The notes under the pieces are model-generated. The model searched no databases. It was given only the letters and a program-made list of their open reading frames with translations, and had not been told where the DNA came from. 7,454 nt of DNA from DHVE2 group archaeon (GTDB lineage: Archaea; Thermoplasmatota; Thermoplasmata; Thermoplasmatales; Aciduliprofundaceae). Where the stretch lies: positions 1 to 7,454 of the forward strand of contig JALWEL010000203.1 in assembly GCA_027014065.1 (NCBI GenBank), read 5' to 3'. Positions within the stretch are counted from its first letter, which is position 1. Each line of letters starts with the position of its first letter. Both the position numbers and the translations under genes were made by a program. Of this stretch, positions 4,357 to 7,454 are shown in pieces.

Positions 4357-6594
4357 TTACTCGTCTGATCCGTGCTGGTTCACTGTTGTAGTGCTTTCGT
4401 AATCCCAAATACCATCTAAATCGTAATCGATTCTAAGCATCAATGTTCCCTTGAGCCACCAGCTATCCCTCTTTCCGTTGTCGTTCAAATCCACGTAGCC
4501 GTACACGCCCATGAACGTCTTGTTGTAGAGCCATGTTGCGTTTGCAGTCTCGTTGAACTCCTCGTACTGCCTGTGTTTCACAATCCATACCTTCACGTGC
4601 TCCGGATTTCCGTTGGCATTTGCATCATCTTTCGTTATCAACAAGAAGGTGTAGTTCTCGAACTCGTTGAATCCTTCGTCGTTGGTATTGGTGAAATTAC
4701 CTATGATAACTACGAGAGTGATGTGAGATATGTTGTTCGTCGTGGAGTTTCTGAATATGGAGTATCCGTACATCTTCAGAGAGCCTTTCTCGAACACGCC
4801 GTTTGAGTTGTTATCGTACCTGTAGCCTATCTCTGCAACTCCCCTCTCTCTATCGTATATCTTGTCCTGATTTGGATCCCATATCTCGCGGTAGAATATC
4901 TTCGAAGTGATGGATTCCGGATTTCCATCGCTGTTGTTATCCCTCATTGTGAAATCCATGTACACTATGCCCGCGTGTTCCCATATCTTGTTCTGGTCTT
5001 TATCCTCAACTATCCATCCTGCCATCAGGAAATTCTTGTACTCGGGATTTCCGTCGCTATTGTTATCGTAATAGGTGGACGAGACGTATAACTTCCAAGC
5101 ATGCTCGTATATGCCGTTTTCATCCCTGTCGGTGCCGTTAACTATCGCCATTCTGAAGATCCTGCTCTCATTGTGGCTATCGTCATTCGTGTCCTTCGCT
5201 CTATAATACGCGTATCCAACTATGCCGTTCTCAGCCTTCCCGTCGTAGTTCATATCTCTGTACGAAACTCCCTTGATTGCTGCCACCGCGTACTCATGGT
5301 TTCCGTCACTGTTGTTATCGTAGTAGGTGGCGTATGCGGCTACTCCCCTGACATCTCCGTAAACTCCGTCAGAATTGGGATTTGCCTTCTTGTATCTCCA
5401 GTGTATGAATGTCTCATTTTCTGGATTTCCGTCGTCGTTTTTATCCTTTAGAATATATCCCGTCACGGACACCCCTATGTAGTCTGGGATTCCGTCTTCG
5501 TTCGGATCATATATTGCTTTCACTCCAAAGAATGCCTTGACAGATTCCCAGTTCCCGTTGGAATTGTTATCGTACTTCTCCACTAATCCCAACATTACCA
5601 GATGGAACTCGTACTTCTGATTTTCGTTCATATCCACGGTTTGATTACCCACCGCGTACGCTTTCCAGAATTCCTTGTTGCCATCGCTGTTATTATCGTA
5701 ATAAACTCCACCCGAGGCCATCACTATCTTTTTCTCGTAGTAGCCATCGTGGTCATCGTCCTGAAGATATGCGAACACACGAATCCACTTCTGATACTCG
5801 TGATTTCCATCGCTGTTGTTATTGTAAAACATCACCATGTGATATCTTATGACTTGCACATCGTACTTTCCGTCGTTGTTCAAATCGATTGTCATGTTTG
5901 AATACTCCACAAGCTTAAAATACTCAGGATTTCCATCATGATTCGCGTCTTTCTTTTCCACATGTCTCACGGAAGTCACATTAATGCTGGTGGTGTTGAA
6001 TCCGTTGGGCCCGAAGTACATCTCCGGCGCGATTCTTCTCGCTATTTCCCTGTTCTTCTTTATCCACTGCATGTCCGGCTGGGGTATATCGTAAGCAGCC
6101 TTTCTCACGAATTTACCTATGCCAATCATGGCCGTTTTGTTTTTCATGTTCAACTTTATGTTCTTAGCATATCCGGGAAACAGGGTATTAACCATCTTCG
6201 TATCCGTCAGGTTTGCGGGCTTGAGCAGACTTCTATTATCTCCAGTGCCCATGCTCGTGTATCCCGATGATGAAGATTCAATAGGGTCTGGTGTGCTCAC
6301 CATCTGCCCGCTGGCAGTTTCCTGAGAATCGGGTATGCCATCATGGTTTGAATCGAGCATGCCATTAGCCTCGTTCTCGTCGGCGTTCACAGAGACTTCT
6401 GCGAAATCCGCTTTGTTATCTCCGTTCTTATCCACATCCTTAACCGGATTGCCCACGTTCAAACTGGCACCGATTACCTGCGCCGGGTTCTCTCTTTCCG
6501 TATTTTTCTTTGCCGCCGCCATTATGGGCAGAGAACTGATTACAATGACTGCGGCCATGACGACGATGAGTATTTTTTTCACATTTCCGTCCAT
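4357..6594 (-). CDS. Secreted 745-residue protein with 21-residue calcium-loop repeats
   Basis: I do not recognise this family. Residues 1-28 are a Sec signal peptide (VKKILIVVMAAVIVIS core, cleavage probably after AAA). Two isolated Asp-rich loops follow (about 55-63 and 81-89), then a Ser/Thr-rich linker (92-122). A segment to about 215 has no repeats. From 216 on, nine-residue loops of form D-x-N-x-D-G-x-x-E start at 216, 237, 258 and so on to 594, exactly 21 residues apart (19 in a row). Position 615 is degenerate; 636 and 657 keep phase. After a three-residue shift a degenerate unit at 681 and loops at 702 and 723 follow. Each unit is one loop plus about twelve alternating hydrophobic residues, read as one beta strand. 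The loops match the DxDxDG calcium-binding pattern. There is no C-terminal anchor, so it is released or held non-covalently. I chose ATG 6594 over GTG 6603 because the GTG lies inside the Shine-Dalgarno site GAGGTGA. Confidence 0.9.
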   Translation of the reverse strand: MDGNVKKILIVVMAAVIVISSLPIMAAAKKNTERENPAQVIGASLNVGNPVKDVDKNGDNKADFAEVSVNADENEANGMLDSNHDGIPDSQETASGQMVSTPDPIESSSSGYTSMGTGDNRSLLKPANLTDTKMVNTLFPGYAKNIKLNMKNKTAMIGIGKFVRKAAYDIPQPDMQWIKKNREIARRIAPEMYFGPNGFNTTSINVTSVRHVEKKDANHDGNPEYFKLVEYSNMTIDLNNDGKYDVQVIRYHMVMFYNNNSDGNHEYQKWIRVFAYLQDDDHDGYYEKKIVMASGGVYYDNNSDGNKEFWKAYAVGNQTVDMNENQKYEFHLVMLGLVEKYDNNSNGNWESVKAFFGVKAIYDPNEDGIPDYIGVSVTGYILKDKNDDGNPENETFIHWRYKKANPNSDGVYGDVRGVAAYATYYDNNSDGNHEYAVAAIKGVSYRDMNYDGKAENGIVGYAYYRAKDTNDDSHNESRIFRMAIVNGTDRDENGIYEHAWKLYVSSTYYDNNSDGNPEYKNFLMAGWIVEDKDQNKIWEHAGIVYMDFTMRDNNSDGNPESITSKIFYREIWDPNQDKIYDRERGVAEIGYRYDNNSNGVFEKGSLKMYGYSIFRNSTTNNISHITLVVIIGNFTNTNDEGFNEFENYTFLLITKDDANANGNPEHVKVWIVKHRQYEEFNETANATWLYNKTFMGVYGYVDLNDNGKRDSWWLKGTLMLRIDYDLDGIWDYESTTTVNQHGSDE
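4393..5949 (-). repeat. In-gene tandem array: 63-bp units, 126-bp higher-order repeat
   Basis: This stretch encodes residues 216-734 of the secreted repeat protein. The unit is 21 codons, and alternate units are more alike, giving a 126-bp period. The most conserved segment, seen on the plus strand as tccatcgctgttgttatcgt with small changes, recurs near 4925, 5048, 5301, 5679 and 5805, all at multiples of 126 bp within a few bases. Sequence between loops has diverged, so the array is old and kept by selection on the loops, not a recent expansion. Confidence 0.85.
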
Positions 6595-6722
6595 TTTATT
6601 CACCTCTGATTTTCCATATGGGTAAAATGAGTATAAGAATGGTTGAAAAACGGTTACAGAAAAAAGTTCCCAAAAATTTAAATATGGGCAATTAAGTTAT
6701 ATAGGGAAATCGATTAAGGGTT
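6595..6722. promoter_or_regulatory. Divergent promoter region, repeat protein and UbiD
   Basis: For the minus strand, ATATTTAAATTT (6675-6686) is a good TATA-like box and would give a leader of roughly 60 bases. CTTATACT (about 6633-6640) is a weaker, closer alternative. For the plus strand, GTTATATAG (6696-6704) is centred about 23 bases before ATG 6723, fitting a leaderless UbiD message. The A/T core at 6675-6686 is nearly symmetric and could also serve the plus strand. No operator-like repeat stands out. Confidence 0.45.
6600..6606 (-). promoter_or_regulatory. Shine-Dalgarno site for the repeat protein
   Basis: The minus strand reads GAGGTGA, five bases before ATG 6594. It contains the alternative GTG start at 6603, which therefore is unlikely to be used. 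Unlike several other genes here, this message must have a leader. Confidence 0.65.
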
Positions 6723-7454
6723 ATGCTCGAAAATTATATCGGAATGTTTAAGGAAGATGTCCATTACGTACAAAAGGGTAAGGTGGAAGATATTCCGAAG
6801 CTTCTTCTGCAAAATCAGAAAAAAATAGTCTATATAGACGATGTTAACGGATACCATATCATTGGCAATCTCTGGTCCGATAGGAAGAGATTCTATCGCG
6901 TTTTGGGTGAGAATCTTTTGGTTAACATGCTCAAGGCCATAGATAACCCCATTGATTACGAAATAAGGGAAAACGACATGAAGAGCGAGGAGGTAAATCT
7001 CAATGATATTCCTATTCCCAAGTACTACCCCGGAGATGGTGGGCGATACATCACTTCGGGCGTGGTTTTCTCGGAATACCGGGGAAAGAGGAACGTCTCT
7101 TTTCACAGAATAATGCTTCTCAACGAAGATGCGGGAGTGATTCGCTTGGTTCCCAGAGACCTATACAGAATGCATCAGGAAGCCATGAAGAACGGGGAAG
7201 AGGTGAATATCGCTGTTGTGATAGGCGTGGAGCCCAATGTGCTCCTCTCCGCTGCAACAAGCGTAGATTACGAGATCGACGAATTCAAAATAGCTTCCGC
7301 GCTAAAAAAATTGACAACGGGTAAAGAGGAAATTGCGGTGGAGCTTCCAAATGGCGTATATGTGCCTTACAACTCCGAAATCGTTTTAGAAGGAACGTTG
7401 ACGAACGAGTATCACGAAGAGGGGCCATTCGTGGACATAACCGGAACATACGAC
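6723..7454 (+). CDS. UbiD-family decarboxylase, N-terminal part (3' partial)
   Basis: The frame is open from ATG 6723 to the window end, giving 244 residues of a family that is usually 400-500 long. UbiD enzymes use prenylated FMN and a divalent metal for reversible decarboxylation of unsaturated or aromatic acids. Visible family segments are GGRYITSGVVFSE (106-117), RNVSFHRIML (123-132), RLVPRDLYRMHQEA (141-154), VVIGVEPNVLLSAATS (165-180) and EEGPFVDITGTYD (232-244). N124, R129 and H151 fit the metal and prFMN contact positions; D238 stands where fungal Fdc1 and many others have Glu. This archaeal subtype includes the anhydromevalonate phosphate decarboxylase of the modified mevalonate pathway and predicted 4-hydroxybenzoate-type enzymes. 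The fragment does not settle which. An in-frame TAG at 6702-6704 and no other start make ATG 6723 secure. It is divergent from the repeat protein and has its own TATA-like box. Confidence 0.9.
   Translation, partial: MLENYIGMFKEDVHYVQKGKVEDIPKLLLQNQKKIVYIDDVNGYHIIGNLWSDRKRFYRVLGENLLVNMLKAIDNPIDYEIRENDMKSEEVNLNDIPIPKYYPGDGGRYITSGVVFSEYRGKRNVSFHRIMLLNEDAGVIRLVPRDLYRMHQEAMKNGEEVNIAVVIGVEPNVLLSAATSVDYEIDEFKIASALKKLTTGKEEIAVELPNGVYVPYNSEIVLEGTLTNEYHEEGPFVDITGTYD

Noticed and set aside
4186..4368. Plus-strand 60-codon frame overlapping the calcium stalk of the anchored protein
   Set aside because: It is an out-of-frame reading of GC-rich Asp/Gly codons (Arg/Gly-rich product) inside a well supported gene.
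5101..5901. Long plus-strand open frames with hydrophobic, Val/Ile-rich products opposite the repeat protein
   Set aside because: The products (runs such as VVIVV) are the reverse reading of repeated Asp/Asn codons. The repeat itself keeps these frames open, so their length is not evidence of coding.
4393..5949. CRISPR array suggested by a short sequence recurring at regular spacing
   Set aside because: The copies are imperfect, the period is 126 bp with coding sequence between them, and the spacing is explained by a 42-residue protein repeat in an intact frame.
6714..7106. Minus-strand 130-codon frame opposite the UbiD gene
   Set aside because: The plus-strand frame has clear UbiD motifs and stays open to the window end. 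The minus frame has none, and it begins with no promoter or ribosome site.

Overview
The window looks like a chromosomal stretch from an archaeon, most likely a euryarchaeote. It carries the C-terminus of an XPD/Rad3-type helicase, a free-standing AlaX-M tRNA editing protein and an archaeal-type UbiD decarboxylase. Several starts have an A/T-rich TATA-like box about 23-30 bases upstream and no Shine-Dalgarno (SD) sequence, the pattern of leaderless archaeal transcripts. Starts inside operons do have GGAGG-type sites. The mix recalls Aciduliprofundum/DHVE2-like Thermoplasmata, but that placement comes from memory and was not searched.

Layout. 1-367 (+): end of the helicase gene. 368-500: convergent gap with a GTATAC-N5-GTATAC element, phased short repeats and a TATA-like box. 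501-2023 (-): a two-gene operon, a FAD/NAD(P) oxidoreductase of the type that accompanies GlpA, followed by a five-Cys DUF1667 protein overlapping it as TGATG. 2064-2177 (-): an ORF of 37 codons whose start sits against a second GTATAC-N5-GTATAC element. 2178-2283: divergent promoter region. 2284-4354 (+): AlaX-M, then overlapping by 8 bases a secreted, C-terminally anchored protein with a possible beta-propeller and four calcium loops. 4357-6594 (-): a 745-residue secreted repeat protein, tail to tail with the previous gene and 2 bases from it. 6595-6722: divergent promoter region. 6723-7454 (+): N-terminal 244 residues of a UbiD-family decarboxylase, cut by the window end.

The most striking object is the 745-residue protein. 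Its DxNxDGxxE loops recur at exactly 21-residue spacing from residue 216 to 657 (22 positions, one degenerate). They continue to residue 731 after one three-residue shift. Two loop types alternate, giving a 42-residue (126-bp) higher-order repeat. I read this as a long extracellular array of one strand plus one calcium loop per unit, with alternate loops on opposite edges of a sheet. I do not recognise it as a named family. Its convergent neighbour uses the same loop type in a membrane-proximal stalk, so the two may belong to the same cell-surface system.

The second unexplained signal is the pair of GTATAC-N5-GTATAC elements bracketing the redox operon and the 37-codon ORF. It suggests a shared regulator and, at the left copy, a promoter with no assigned gene.
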